DNA from: an uncultured Prevotella sp.
Lineage (GTDB): Bacteria; Bacteroidota; Bacteroidia; Bacteroidales; Bacteroidaceae
Direction: 5' to 3'
DNA: 42,537 nt
Assembly: GCA_944320195.1 (NCBI GenBank)
Contig: CALUGP010000021.1
Span: 1-42,537, forward strand
In this document: piece by piece, positions 1-7,525 of the stretch
How positions within the stretch are numbered: the stretch's first letter is position 1
Layout: every line of letters starts with the position of its first letter
Notes under the pieces: generated by a model
The model's input: only the letters and a program-made list of their open reading frames with translations
Told to the model about the DNA's origin: nothing
Databases searched by the model: none
Position numbers and translations under genes: made by a program

Positions 1-1
1 T

Positions 2-1315
2 ATGGCAAATTTAGTAGCGATAGTAGGCCGCCCCAACGTGGGCAAGTCTACGCTTTTCAACCGCCTTACCAAGTCGCGCCAGGCCATCGTCAGCGACGTG
101 GCCGGCACCACGCGCGACCGCCAATACGGCAAGTGCGACTGGAACGGGCGCGAATTCTCAGTCGTTGACACCGGCGGATGGGTGGTAAAGTCTGACGACA
201 TATTCGAGGAGGAGATACGCAAGCAGGTGATAGTGGCCACCGAGGAGGCCGACATCGTGCTCTTTGTGGTGGATGTAGGCTCTGGTGTTACCGATTGGGA
301 CGAGGATGTCGCCATGATCTTGCGCCGCACCAAGCTGCCCGTGCTGCTCGTTGTCAACAAGGTGGACAACAGCGCACAGCAGTTCGACGCGGCCGAGTTC
401 TACAAGCTCGGGCTTGGAGACCCCATCTGCATAAGCAGCATGAGCGGCAGCGGCACGGGAGACCTGCTAGACATCGTGGTGTCGAAGCTCAAGGGAGACA
501 GCGGCGAGCTGCTTGAAGACGGCATCCCCCGCTTCGCCGTGGTGGGTCGTCCCAACGCCGGCAAGAGCAGCATCATCAACGCCTTCATCGGCGAAGACCG
601 CAACATCGTGACTGAAATAGCCGGCACCACGCGCGACAGCATCTACACGCGTTACGACAAGTTCGGCTTCGACTTCTACCTCGTCGACACGGCAGGCATA
701 CGCCGAAAGAACAAGGTTACGGAAGACTTGGAGTTCTACAGCGTGATGCGTTCCATCCGCGCGATAGAGAACTCGGACGTCTGCATACTCATGATTGACG
801 CAACGCGAGGCATCGAGGCGCAGGACATGAACATCTTTCAGCTCATACAGAAGAACAACAAGAGCCTCGTGGTGGTGGTGAACAAGTGGGACTTGGTTGA
901 GGACAAGAACCAGAAAGTAATCGACACGTTCAACGATGCGATACGCAACCGCATGGCTCCGTTCACCGACTTCCCCATAGTATTCGCCTCCGCGCTGACC
1001 AAGCAGCGCATCTTCAAGGTGCTCGAGACTGCCAAGGACGTTTACATGAGCCGCAAGATGAAGATCGGTACGACCAAGCTCAACGAGGTGATGCTGCCCT
1101 TGATAGAGGCTTACCCACCACCATCTATAAAGGGAAAGTACATCAAGATAAAGTACTGCTCGCAGCTGCCTAACACGCAGATACCTTCTTTTGTGTTCTA
1201 TGCCAACCTGCCGCAGTATGTGAAAGAGCCTTACAAGCGCTTCCTTGAGAACAAAATCCGCGAGAACTGGAAGCTCACCGGCTCGCCGATAAACATCTTC
1301 ATAAGGCAGAAATAA
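2..1315 (+). CDS. der: Ribosome-assembly GTPase Der (EngA)
   Basis: Der is a double-GTPase that binds the 50S subunit and is needed for its late assembly in the cytoplasm. The 437-residue protein has two complete G domains in tandem: the first P-loop GRPNVGKS is near residues 9-16 and the second, GRPNAGKS, is at 182-189. Each is followed by a DTAG/DTGG G3 motif and an NKxD G4 motif (NKVD, NKWD). A KH-like domain that ends in a basic tail follows. The length fits the shorter Der proteins of Bacteroidota. The ATG lies at base 2, so the ribosome-binding site and promoter are outside the window. A small lipoprotein gene follows closely on the same strand and is probably co-transcribed. The identity is very secure. 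Confidence 0.97.
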   Translation: MANLVAIVGRPNVGKSTLFNRLTKSRQAIVSDVAGTTRDRQYGKCDWNGREFSVVDTGGWVVKSDDIFEEEIRKQVIVATEEADIVLFVVDVGSGVTDWDEDVAMILRRTKLPVLLVVNKVDNSAQQFDAAEFYKLGLGDPICISSMSGSGTGDLLDIVVSKLKGDSGELLEDGIPRFAVVGRPNAGKSSIINAFIGEDRNIVTEIAGTTRDSIYTRYDKFGFDFYLVDTAGIRRKNKVTEDLEFYSVMRSIRAIENSDVCILMIDATRGIEAQDMNIFQLIQKNNKSLVVVVNKWDLVEDKNQKVIDTFNDAIRNRMAPFTDFPIVFASALTKQRIFKVLETAKDVYMSRKMKIGTTKLNEVMLPLIEAYPPPSIKGKYIKIKYCSQLPNTQIPSFVFYANLPQYVKEPYKRFLENKIRENWKLTGSPINIFIRQK

Positions 1316-1377
1316 AAACAGTGTGGAAGCCGGGATGCCGTGCAAATGGCTTCCCGGCAATCTTAAAATACCTCTCA

Positions 1378-1797
1378 ATGCGTAAGATCTTATTTCTTGT
1401 TTTTGCATGTCTTGCGATGGGCTTTTTCTCCTGTTCGCGTGAAAAGAAGCCCGACGATGCAGCCGCGCGTGCCGCCAAAGAGTATTATGACTCGCTCTTT
1501 GCCAAGAACTACGCTTACTTCGTGCGCGGCATGTATCTGCCCGACACTGTTCCGCCAACGTACCGCGAGCAGCTCGAGGCCAACGCCTCGATGTTCGTAG
1601 GACGCATGCAGGAAGAGCATCACGGCGTGCACGACGTAAGGATAATGCGTTTCGAGAACGACACGATAGCGTCGCCCGACAAGAAGTCGCACGTCCACAC
1701 GTCTGATGTTTTCCTCGTATTATGCCTCGGCGACAGCCTTAACGAGGAGGTTGTGGTGCCCATGGTGCTCCACAAAGGCCGCTGGCTGATGAGATAG
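1378..1797 (+). CDS. Small putative lipoprotein of unknown function
   Basis: I do not recognise the family. The reading frame is open from 1321, but the ATG at 1378 is preferred because it gives a classic lipoprotein signal: a basic MRK start, a hydrophobic stretch, then a lipobox ending FFSC. The product is 139 residues. The mature part is mixed charged and polar with no further membrane segment, so it is probably anchored in the outer or inner membrane facing the periplasm. The middle (YYDSLFAKNYAYFVRGMY) and the end (VPMVLHKGRWLMR) resemble small DUF4878/NTF2-like lipoproteins in shape, but this is only an impression. It starts 62 bases after der with no visible promoter between them, so it probably shares the der transcript. 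It is convergent with the next gene. Confidence 0.7.
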   Translation: MRKILFLVFACLAMGFFSCSREKKPDDAAARAAKEYYDSLFAKNYAYFVRGMYLPDTVPPTYREQLEANASMFVGRMQEEHHGVHDVRIMRFENDTIASPDKKSHVHTSDVFLVLCLGDSLNEEVVVPMVLHKGRWLMR

Positions 1798-1809
1798 TGG
1801 GTTTTGCTA

Positions 1810-1833
1810 CCATTGACGGATGTCGGTCAATGG
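1810..1833. terminator. Short hairpin between convergent genes
   Basis: CCATTGAC (1810-1817) pairs perfectly with GTCAATGG (1826-1833) across an 8-base loop. It sits between the stop of the lipoprotein gene (1797) and the stop of the minus-strand gene (1827-1829), overlapping the latter. Neither side has a T-run, so it is at best a weak or factor-dependent terminator. Confidence 0.35.
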
Positions 1834-2123
1834 GAAATGATGTCTTTCAATAGTCCGCCAAGCCACGGCTCTTTCATCTTTTCGTTGAATGCGTCGTAGC
1901 GTTTTGTCTTTGCCGCATTCTTGTCCATCTTGCCGTTGCCTGGGGCTTGTTTTGGTATGTCACGTACCACTATTGGGCGGCTATTGTCTGTCTCCGTGCT
2001 GTCGTTTCTTTGCATTGCGGTGTCTTTCGGCGTTGCCGGTTGCCGTCCGGCTGTATTTCCGTTCTGTGCTGAAACGGCGTTGATGGCAGCCAAGAACAAT
2101 ATTGTCAGTACCAGATTTTTCAT
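1827..2123 (-). CDS. Small exported hypothetical protein
   Basis: A 98-residue protein of unknown function. The frame is open further upstream, but the ATG at 2123 is chosen because it gives a Sec signal peptide (MKNLVLTILFLAAINAVSAQ, cleavage after VSA) and lies just downstream of a good promoter (-7 box at 2150-2157). The mature protein is short, hydrophilic and rich in N, T, P and K, with a more ordered C-terminal segment (RYDAFNEKMKEPWLGGLL). No catalytic motif is visible. It is transcribed alone, convergent with the lipoprotein gene and downstream of mdh on the same strand. It is probably periplasmic. Confidence that it is a real gene rests on the signal peptide plus promoter. Confidence 0.65.
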   Translation of the reverse strand: MKNLVLTILFLAAINAVSAQNGNTAGRQPATPKDTAMQRNDSTETDNSRPIVVRDIPKQAPGNGKMDKNAAKTKRYDAFNEKMKEPWLGGLLKDIISH

Positions 2124-2149
2124 GGTTTTAGGACCTTTGATGTATAAGG

Positions 2150-2181
2150 CAAAGGTATTAAAATTGGAGATATGCCGCAAA
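2150..2181 (-). promoter_or_regulatory. Bacteroidota-type promoter for the small exported protein
   Basis: Read on the minus strand, TTTG (2178-2181) is followed after 20 bases by TACCTTTG (2150-2157). This matches the Bacteroidota primary sigma pattern TTTG-N19/20-TAnnTTTG. The start codon at 2123 is about 27 bases downstream of the -7 box. Confidence 0.7.
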
Positions 2182-2211
2182 TGTTTTAAGTGAAAGATGT
2201 TAAACGCATTC

Positions 2212-2314
2212 TGAAAGGCCGCCTTCCAGAATGCCGTTGATGGCCTTTGGGCCTTCGATTGACGGCTTTTTGGCGTGCAAAAGACGGCCTTTTGCAATGC
2301 GAAAGGCCGTCTTT
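2212..2314. repeat. GGCCGTC palindromic repeat, copy 1
   Basis: Contains AAAGACGGCCTTTT and its reverse complement around the spacer TGCAATGC, preceded by degenerate GGCCTTT units. The same spacer and arms recur at 5436-5544, 6842-6951 and, more divergently, 8820-8927, 29899-29972 and 34216-34305. It lies immediately downstream of mdh on the minus strand. Confidence 0.85.
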
Positions 2315-2322
2315 GGGAAAAC

Positions 2323-2355
2323 AAAAAAGGGCACGCCCTGTTAGAGACGTGCCCC
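2323..2355 (-). terminator. Intrinsic terminator of mdh
   Basis: On the minus strand GGGCACG (2348-2354) and CGTGCCC (2329-2335) form a stem with a 12-base loop, followed directly by six Ts (2323-2328). It lies 22 bases after the mdh stop codon, as expected for a rho-independent terminator. Confidence 0.85.
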
Positions 2356-2377
2356 ATTGTTAATCGAAAAAGTGTGA

Positions 2378-3370
2378 TTAGAGGTTCGGGTTGATTTCGT
2401 TCCACTTAGAGATCTCAGGCACGATGTTCAGCGTAACCAGCTCGTCGCGCATCTTGCAGAGGTGCTCGTAGCTTGCGTCAAGCTTGGCGTTCTCCTCGGC
2501 TGTGCCCTGGGGCACGGTGTAGTGTGCGCCGGTAGTGTCGAGAGTGGTGTTCATCGCCATCATGATGTGGTTGTACTTGTCTGTTGAAACATAAGTTCCC
2601 ACAGGATACTTGAACGGCTCGCCGCCCATCACAGAGCGTATCATCTCAACCGAGAGGTAAGCCGGGCTCTGGAATGAAGAGCGTCCGCGCAGCTCGATAA
2701 TCTTCGCTCCGCCCTGCGTTACGTCTTTCTTCATCTGCTCCCACTCAGCCTCGGGGAACTCGTCTGTGCCGATGATGTCGGTCAGCTTGCGGCCGTCGAT
2801 TGTTACGTGAGAGCCGAACACTGCCATCTGCTCGCCGTGGCCGCCGTATGTGGCGCAGCCCTTAACCTCGCTCTGCATCACGTTGAACTTCTTTGCCAGC
2901 GCGCTCTGCAGACGTGTCGAGTCGAGAGCTGCAAGCGTTGTAACCTGTGAAGGCTTCAAGCCGGAGTACAGGAGAGTAACCAGTCCGGTAAGGTCTGCCG
3001 GGTTGAAGATGATTACAACGTGCTTTACGTCGGGGCAATACTCCTTGATGTTCTTGCCGAGACCCTCTGCGATTTCGCAGTTTCCTTTCAGCAAGTCTTC
3101 ACGAGTCATGCCTGCCTTACGGGGAGCGCCGCCTGAAGAGATGATGTATTTTGCGTTGGTGAATGCCTCTTTGGCATCAGTTGTGGCGGTGATCTTCACG
3201 TCGCCGAAGCCGCTCTGGCGCATTTCCTCAGCCACGCCTTCGGGTGAGAACACGTCGTAGAGGCAGATGTCGTTAGTCAGACGCATCGTGAGGGCTGTCT
3301 GAACCATGTTTGAACCAATCATTCCGGCTGCGCCGACGATTGTAAGTTTTTCGTTAGTCAAAAATTCCAT
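2378..3370 (-). CDS. mdh: Malate dehydrogenase
   Basis: Interconverts malate and oxaloacetate with NAD(H) in the cytoplasm. In Bacteroidales this belongs to the reductive branch that leads to fumarate and succinate during fermentation. The 330-residue protein starts with a Rossmann glycine motif (GAAGMIGSNM, about residues 13-22). It has the substrate-binding segment GGAPRKAGMTR followed by the NAD-site region, and the catalytic histidine segment YGGHGEQM. Length and motifs fit the LDH-like MDH family; the call of malate over lactate rests on the arginine-containing loop APRKAGMTR. It is monocistronic: it has its own terminator and a TAACTTTG -7 box upstream. Confidence 0.93.
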   Translation of the reverse strand: MEFLTNEKLTIVGAAGMIGSNMVQTALTMRLTNDICLYDVFSPEGVAEEMRQSGFGDVKITATTDAKEAFTNAKYIISSGGAPRKAGMTREDLLKGNCEIAEGLGKNIKEYCPDVKHVVIIFNPADLTGLVTLLYSGLKPSQVTTLAALDSTRLQSALAKKFNVMQSEVKGCATYGGHGEQMAVFGSHVTIDGRKLTDIIGTDEFPEAEWEQMKKDVTQGGAKIIELRGRSSFQSPAYLSVEMIRSVMGGEPFKYPVGTYVSTDKYNHIMMAMNTTLDTTGAHYTVPQGTAEENAKLDASYEHLCKMRDELVTLNIVPEISKWNEINPNL

Positions 3371-3419
3371 AGTAACCTATTGTTTTATAAGTGTAAGACA
3401 TTCATTGGTTTCTGTTGTG

Positions 3420-3427
3420 CAAAGTTA
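3420..3427 (-). promoter_or_regulatory. mdh: -7 box of the mdh promoter
   Basis: Minus-strand TAACTTTG matches TAnnTTTG. It lies 50 bases upstream of the mdh ATG. There is no clear TTTG at -33, only a T-rich segment. Confidence 0.55.
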
Positions 3428-3467
3428 GGCAAAAAAGCTGAAAATGTGGTATTTATTCTCCTTTTAG

Positions 3468-3499
3468 TTTGTTATTAAAATTAAAAAAACATATCTTTG
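3468..3499 (+). promoter_or_regulatory. Promoter of the aminopeptidase P gene
   Basis: TTTG (3468-3471), then 20 bases, then TATCTTTG (3492-3499). This is a full match to the Bacteroidota pattern. It implies a 5' leader of roughly 105 bases before the ATG at 3612. Confidence 0.75.
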
Positions 3500-3611
3500 T
3501 AATGTCTGTCTTACAGAACTTGCCGTAAGACAGCATGGCCTTATAAGCGTATGACCCAATGCCTGGCCGTATGGCCTGATAACCGTAAAAACCTAAAAAC
3601 CGTATAAGAAC

Positions 3612-5396
3612 ATGAACGAAACAATCTGCAAACGAATTGAAGCCTTGCGCGAGGTGATGAAGCGCGAGGGCATGGACGCTTTCATCTTTCCCAGCACAGA
3701 CCCACACAACGGGGAGTATGTGCCGGAGCACTGGGAGGGGCGCAAGTGGATAAGCGGCTTCAACGGCTCCGCCGGAACGGCCGTGGTGACTATGGACGAT
3801 GCCGCCCTGTGGACCGACTCGCGCTATTTCCTGGCGGCCGAAGAGCAGCTGCGCGGCACGGGCTTCAGCCTGATGAAGGAGCGCATAGAGGGCACGCCGT
3901 CCATCACGAAATGGCTCGGCATGAAGCTTGCCCGGGTTGAAAGTCCTGTGGTGGGTGTCGACGGAATGGTCAACTCGGCGTCGTCTGTCGAGTCGCTTAT
4001 GCGAGAACTGCGGGCCGAAGGCGGCATAACCGTGCGCATAAACTTCGATCCGCTTGCCACAATATGGACGGACCGTCCGCCCGTGCCGCGCGACAAGGCT
4101 GTGATTCACCCCTTGGAGTATGCCGGGGAGACGTGCCGCGCCAAGCTGGAACGCATCCGAGCCGCATTGAGGGAACGCCACGCATGCGGCATGCTGGTGT
4201 CCGCGCTCGACGACATCGCTTGGACTCTCAACCTGCGCGGCACCGACGTGCACTGCAATCCGGTGTTCGTCGCATATCTCATTATAGAGCCTGAACGCGC
4301 GACATTGTTCATAAACAAGGAAAAACTGACACCCGGCGTTGAGGCTTATCTCGCCGCCGAGGGCGTGGGCACGGCCGGATATGCCGACGTGGGCAAGGCT
4401 CTTGCCGCCTATGGCGAGTACAACATCCTGATGGATGGCGACGAGACGTGCTACACATTATATAATATGCCCTCATGCCTCACGGTGGACGGGCCGTCGC
4501 CCATACCAGCGATGAAGGCCGTGAAGAACCAGACGGAGATAGAGGGCTTCCGCCGCGCCATGCTGCGCGACGGCGTTGCCATGATGAAGTTCCTGCGCTG
4601 GCTGCGCCCGGCGGTCGAGGCAGGAGGGCAGACGGAGCTGAGCGTCAGCACGAAGCTGGAGCGGCTGCGCGCCGAACAGGAGTTATACCGCGGTCTGTCG
4701 TTTGACACCATCGCTGCGTATCAGGAGCACGGGGCCATCGTTCACTACGAACCTACGCCTGAAACCGACATCCCTCTGCGTCCCGAAGGATTCCTGCTGC
4801 TTGATTCGGGGGCGCAATACGCCGACGGGACTACCGACATCACGCGCACCATAGCCCTTGGCCCGGTCACAGACGAGCAGCGTCTTGTCTACACCTTAGT
4901 GCTCAAGGGGCACATTCAGTTGGAGCTGTGCACGTTCCCCAGGGGTGCGTCTGGCACTCAGCTCGACGCCCTGGCGCGCAGGGACATGTGGTGTTACGGC
5001 TTCAACTACCTGCACGGCACGGGCCACGGCGTAGGCTCTTACCTCAACGTGCATGAAGGACCTCACCAGATCCGCATGGAATACATGCCCGCGCCGCTCG
5101 TCGAGGGCATGACCGTCACCGACGAGCCGGGCATCTACCTGCCGTCGCTCTTCGGCGTGCGCACGGAGAACACCCTGTTAATCGTGCCTTACAAGGAGAC
5201 GCAGTTCGGCCGGTTCCTCCGGTTCGAGCCGCTCACGCTCTGTCCGATAGACACCGCGCCGATAATCCGCGACATGCTTACTGCTGAAGAGGCCGCGTGG
5301 CTCAACGACTATCACAAGACCGTCTTTGACCGCCTTTCGCCTCTTCTTGACGGCGAAGACCGCGCTTGGCTGGCCAAGGCATGCGCCGCGATATAG
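3612..5396 (+). CDS. Xaa-Pro aminopeptidase (aminopeptidase P, three-domain type)
   Basis: A metallopeptidase of family M24B that removes an N-terminal residue preceding proline from peptides; cytosolic, as there is no signal peptide. The 594-residue length fits the three-domain, XPNPEP1-like form rather than the 440-residue E. coli PepP. Two creatinase-like N-terminal domains (roughly 1-310) are followed by the pita-bread catalytic domain. All five metal ligands are visible: D398 (LLLDSG), D409 (GTTDITRT), H472 (HGTGHGVG), E505 (DEPGIY) and E519 (RTENTLL). H468 in the same histidine motif is the expected proton shuttle. It has its own promoter and is followed by a copy of the palindromic repeat that could terminate it. 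Confidence 0.93.
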   Translation: MNETICKRIEALREVMKREGMDAFIFPSTDPHNGEYVPEHWEGRKWISGFNGSAGTAVVTMDDAALWTDSRYFLAAEEQLRGTGFSLMKERIEGTPSITKWLGMKLARVESPVVGVDGMVNSASSVESLMRELRAEGGITVRINFDPLATIWTDRPPVPRDKAVIHPLEYAGETCRAKLERIRAALRERHACGMLVSALDDIAWTLNLRGTDVHCNPVFVAYLIIEPERATLFINKEKLTPGVEAYLAAEGVGTAGYADVGKALAAYGEYNILMDGDETCYTLYNMPSCLTVDGPSPIPAMKAVKNQTEIEGFRRAMLRDGVAMMKFLRWLRPAVEAGGQTELSVSTKLERLRAEQELYRGLSFDTIAAYQEHGAIVHYEPTPETDIPLRPEGFLLLDSGAQYADGTTDITRTIALGPVTDEQRLVYTLVLKGHIQLELCTFPRGASGTQLDALARRDMWCYGFNYLHGTGHGVGSYLNVHEGPHQIRMEYMPAPLVEGMTVTDEPGIYLPSLFGVRTENTLLIVPYKETQFGRFLRFEPLTLCPIDTAPIIRDMLTAEEAAWLNDYHKTVFDRLSPLLDGEDRAWLAKACAAI

Positions 5397-5435
5397 CCAC
5401 TTTTTTGCCTGGTTGCAATGCTGTTTACCGCTGCC

Positions 5436-5544
5436 GCGTAACTGCTTGATAATCAGTGCTGTTGTAAAAGGCCGTCTTTTGCCTTCTAAAAGACGGCCTT
5501 TTAGCGTGTCGTTGACGGCCTTTTGCAATGCGAAAGGCCGTCAA
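5436..5544 (+). repeat. GGCCGTC palindromic repeat, copy 2
   Basis: Begins with a conserved lead-in (TAACTGCTTGATAATCAG) shared with copies 3 and 4. Then AAAAGGCCGTCTTTT (5466-5480) pairs perfectly with AAAAGACGGCCTTTT across a 7-base loop. A second stem follows, GACGGCCTTTTGCAATGC then GAAAGGCCGTC. The T-run after the first stem makes it terminator-like. It begins 40 bases after the aminopeptidase stop. Confidence 0.88.
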
Positions 5545-5545
5545 T

Positions 5546-5847
5546 TGGTTCATCCGCATTTTAGGTGTATAGTATTACTGTACCTTCTTTTGTCTTTGTG
5601 ATAGCATTTTATGTACGCCTCCTACTTTAATCCAGGCAGTCGGTAACCGTCATGCCGCACTCCGATGCGGCATCCAGAAAACACCCGATACGCCAAACGA
5701 AACAGGCTGCATACACTGGATGCCGCATCGGAGTGCGGCATGACAGTTACCGACAACCTGGATTGTGGCAGGATGTATTTGCAAATGAAATAATGTGTCA
5801 CATTTGATAGAGCCATATGTCCATCCAAAAGGTTTGCGGATGAACCA
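5546..5847. repeat. Nested inverted-repeat element (REPIN/MITE-like)
   Basis: Two inverted repeats share the same exact centre, 5696.5. The outer one is 13 bases and perfect (5546-5558 against 5835-5847). The inner one has 49-base arms (5629-5677 against 5716-5764) with 46 of 49 matches. Each inner arm itself contains a small hairpin, GCCGCA-ctccga-TGCGGC. The segments between inner and outer arms are both 70 bases but only weakly complementary. No coding sequence is inside. Confidence 0.75.
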
Positions 5848-5893
5848 TTTGTTTAATTGTATTTTGCGGTTTGAAAGTCTTTGCTCGAACTCT

Positions 5894-6096
5894 AAATTAA
5901 CGCGAGTTCGGCATAAGGAATCATCTTTCCAAATATAGAAATTCTTACCGCTTTTCTTTTCTGCCGCTCAGTGTCAAGTCATCATTGCCTTAACGGCGAC
6001 TTTCAGTTCTGCTTTTCAGCGGAATGACGACTCGCCACCGACTTGCAAAAAACTGATAAGTGTGACATTTCTGTTATGCCGAACTCGTGTTAAATT
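5894..6096. mobile_element. MITE-like element with 23-base terminal inverted repeats
   Basis: The left end (5894-5916) and right end (6074-6096) are inverted repeats matching at 21 of 23 positions, including a perfect inner 14 bases, CGAGTTCGGCATAA. The 203-base element has no coding capacity. Its size and structure suit a non-autonomous transposable element or a long-loop repeat. No target-site duplication could be identified with confidence. Confidence 0.5.
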
Positions 6097-6253
6097 ATGT
6101 CGATTATATTTCTGTTTGCACGTTTGGCATTGATAATTAGGATTTTCCGTTCACTTTGGATTGCAAATGTTCCGGTACAGATGGGTTTTCATATTATGAA
6201 ATACAGATTGGTTATTTTTTTTGTTAAATCGTAATTTGTTTTGCTTTTATTGC

Positions 6254-6284
6254 TTTGATTCCCAAATATTTATGACTATTTTTG
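6254..6284 (+). promoter_or_regulatory. Promoter of the first four-helix membrane protein gene
   Basis: TTTG (6254-6257), 19 bases, TATTTTTG (6277-6284). The surrounding sequence (TTGCTTTGATT upstream, TATTTTTGCGGAAAAAG at the -7 end) is nearly repeated at 7029-7070 before the DUF1573 gene, suggesting a shared origin and shared regulation. Confidence 0.75.
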
Positions 6285-6345
6285 CGGAAAAAGAAATAGG
6301 CCGGAGTGTATCGGCATATATGCTTTTTGTTAAAAATAAGGTATT

Positions 6346-6795
6346 ATGAAAGAGTTGTTCTTTTCTTTTCTTTTGGGTCTGGGCTTTACGATAGTGGCGT
6401 GTACGTTTAACACGTTTTCATCGATTTTCGTTTCAGCGTTGGGCGGTTTGCCGCTTGCCGCCGTGGCTTATTGGCGCCTCTCGTATGTAGGCAAGGCCGA
6501 GTTGGGCGTGGGTAAGCATGCCGCGGTGTATATGTTGGGATGGTTTTCAATCTTTTTGGCTGTCATATTGCCGCTCTTGAACAGCACGATGGGGTCTGTC
6601 ATGATTTACGCCAGCTGGGGCTTGGCGGCGGCTTTGGCGTGCCTGTGCTATAAATACAGGAGCCGGTTGGCCGTGGTTGTTGTCGCCTCTCTTGTGGTGT
6701 GGTGGTTTTTTGTTACGGCGGTGCTCCCACTGTGGTCGCGCTATTTGCTTTCAGTGCCTGACGAAGTGAGAGACAGACTGATATTCTTTGGATGA
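6346..6795 (+). CDS. Four-helix membrane protein, paralogue A
   Basis: A 149-residue integral membrane protein whose family I do not recognise. Hydrophobic segments lie near residues 5-22, 27-45, 60-80, 84-102 and 108-128, giving about four or five helices. It is about half identical, without gaps over most of its length, to the protein encoded at 8256-8711. The best conserved core is ALGGLPLAAVAYWR, with MLGWF and GSVMIY also shared. It has its own promoter and is followed by repeat copy 3. Context suggests a partner of the fulvocin-like lipoprotein, perhaps a self-protection (immunity) or export/maturation protein, but nothing in the sequence proves this. The tail (about 20 residues) diverges from its paralogue. 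Confidence 0.8.
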   Translation: MKELFFSFLLGLGFTIVACTFNTFSSIFVSALGGLPLAAVAYWRLSYVGKAELGVGKHAAVYMLGWFSIFLAVILPLLNSTMGSVMIYASWGLAAALACLCYKYRSRLAVVVVASLVVWWFFVTAVLPLWSRYLLSVPDEVRDRLIFFG

Positions 6796-6841
6796 AACAA
6801 TGCTGATATCCTTTGCGGCGAAAGCGGCCATCAGCCGCTCC

Positions 6842-6951
6842 CGTGTAACTGCCTGATAATCAGTGATGTTGCAAAAGGCCGTCTTTTAGAAGATAAAAGA
6901 CGGCCTTTTAGCGTGCAGTTGACGGCCTTTTGCAATGCGAAAGGCCGTCAA
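6842..6951 (+). repeat. GGCCGTC palindromic repeat, copy 3
   Basis: Close copy of the element at 5436-5544: the same lead-in (TAACTGCCTGATAATCAG), the same first stem AAAAGGCCGTCTTTT and its complement around an 8-base loop, then the second stem with the TGCAATGC spacer. It lies 47 bases after the paralogue A stop and likely terminates that transcript. Confidence 0.88.
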
Positions 6952-7031
6952 TCAGATAATAATAGTCTTTATACATCCAAAGTCTTTGTAGCTAATTTAT
7001 GTTAAACTAAAACTATTCCTTTTCGCATTGC

Positions 7032-7062
7032 TTTGATTTAAAGCAAAAAATGCTTATTTTTG
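7032..7062 (+). promoter_or_regulatory. Promoter of the DUF1573/fulvocin-like operon
   Basis: TTTG (7032-7035), 19 bases, TATTTTTG (7055-7062). It closely resembles the promoter at 6254-6284. The -7 box ends only 12 bases before the ATG at 7075, so the leader should be extremely short. This also rules out the alternative TTG start at 7060, which lies within the -7 box. Confidence 0.72.
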
Positions 7063-7074
7063 CGGAAAAAGGAA

Positions 7075-7512
7075 ATGAATAGATGCTTTAACCTTTTAGC
7101 TTTGTTTTTCTTGATTTTGATATGTAGCTCATGTAACAAGAAGGGCAATAGCTCACCTGGTGATGAACCGTATCTCATAAATAAAGATAGTGCTGCGGTT
7201 TTGAACATAAGTTCAAAGATTGTTGATTTTGGAAAAGTAAATACGTTTCGACAGGAAATAGTTGAATTGAATGTCAAAATAGCAAATTCTGGAGCAAAGC
7301 CTCTGTCTTTGTATAAGGCAGATGTGTCGTGTGGTTGCATGAAGGTTGAGTTTGACAAAAAGGTGTTGCGTGCTGGTGAAAGTTCAAAAATTAGAATATT
7401 AGTACATACAGAAGGTAACGATGGATTCTTCAACAAGGCTGTTTTCATACAGTCAAACGCAAAAAATAATCCGGAAATCATCAGAGTTAAGGGTGAATTC
7501 TATAAAGACTAA
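7075..7512 (+). CDS. DUF1573-domain lipoprotein
   Basis: A 145-residue predicted lipoprotein. A hydrophobic signal ends in a lipobox ICSSC with the lipidated cysteine at residue 20. The rest is an Ig-like DUF1573 domain: DFGKVNTFRQEIVELNVKI, then the family's typical CGC segment (DVSCGCMKV), then the GESSKIRI and FFNKAVFIQSNA strands. DUF1573 proteins are common in Bacteroidota and their role is unknown. The start at 7075 is chosen because upstream codons lie in the promoter. The gene is AT-rich (17 of 60 bases are G or C at 7201-7260) compared with its flanks. It is 13 bases from the fulvocin-like gene, so the two are very likely one operon and the protein may help display or mature its neighbour. 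Confidence 0.85.
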   Translation: MNRCFNLLALFFLILICSSCNKKGNSSPGDEPYLINKDSAAVLNISSKIVDFGKVNTFRQEIVELNVKIANSGAKPLSLYKADVSCGCMKVEFDKKVLRAGESSKIRILVHTEGNDGFFNKAVFIQSNAKNNPEIIRVKGEFYKD

Positions 7513-7525
7513 ATAATTTGTTGCT

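Larger units (their letters stand above)
5397..6345. other. Noncoding, inverted-repeat-rich interval
   Basis: About 950 bases with no convincing gene. In order it holds a GGCCGTC repeat (5436-5544), a 302-base nested inverted-repeat element (5546-5847), a MITE-like element with 23-base terminal inverted repeats (5894-6096), and the promoter of the next gene (6254-6284). The only open frame of any size (5622-5828, minus) is created by the inverted repeat and has no credible start. Treated as a landing area for small repeats. Confidence 0.8.

Noticed and set aside
467-1558. Long open frame on the minus strand opposite der and the lipoprotein gene
   Set aside because: It spans two well-supported plus-strand genes, its translation is low-complexity and rich in H, R and V, and it has no recognisable domain.
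5622-5828. Small minus-strand open frame in the noncoding interval
   Set aside because: It is produced by the inverted repeat arms and has no start signal or recognisable protein.
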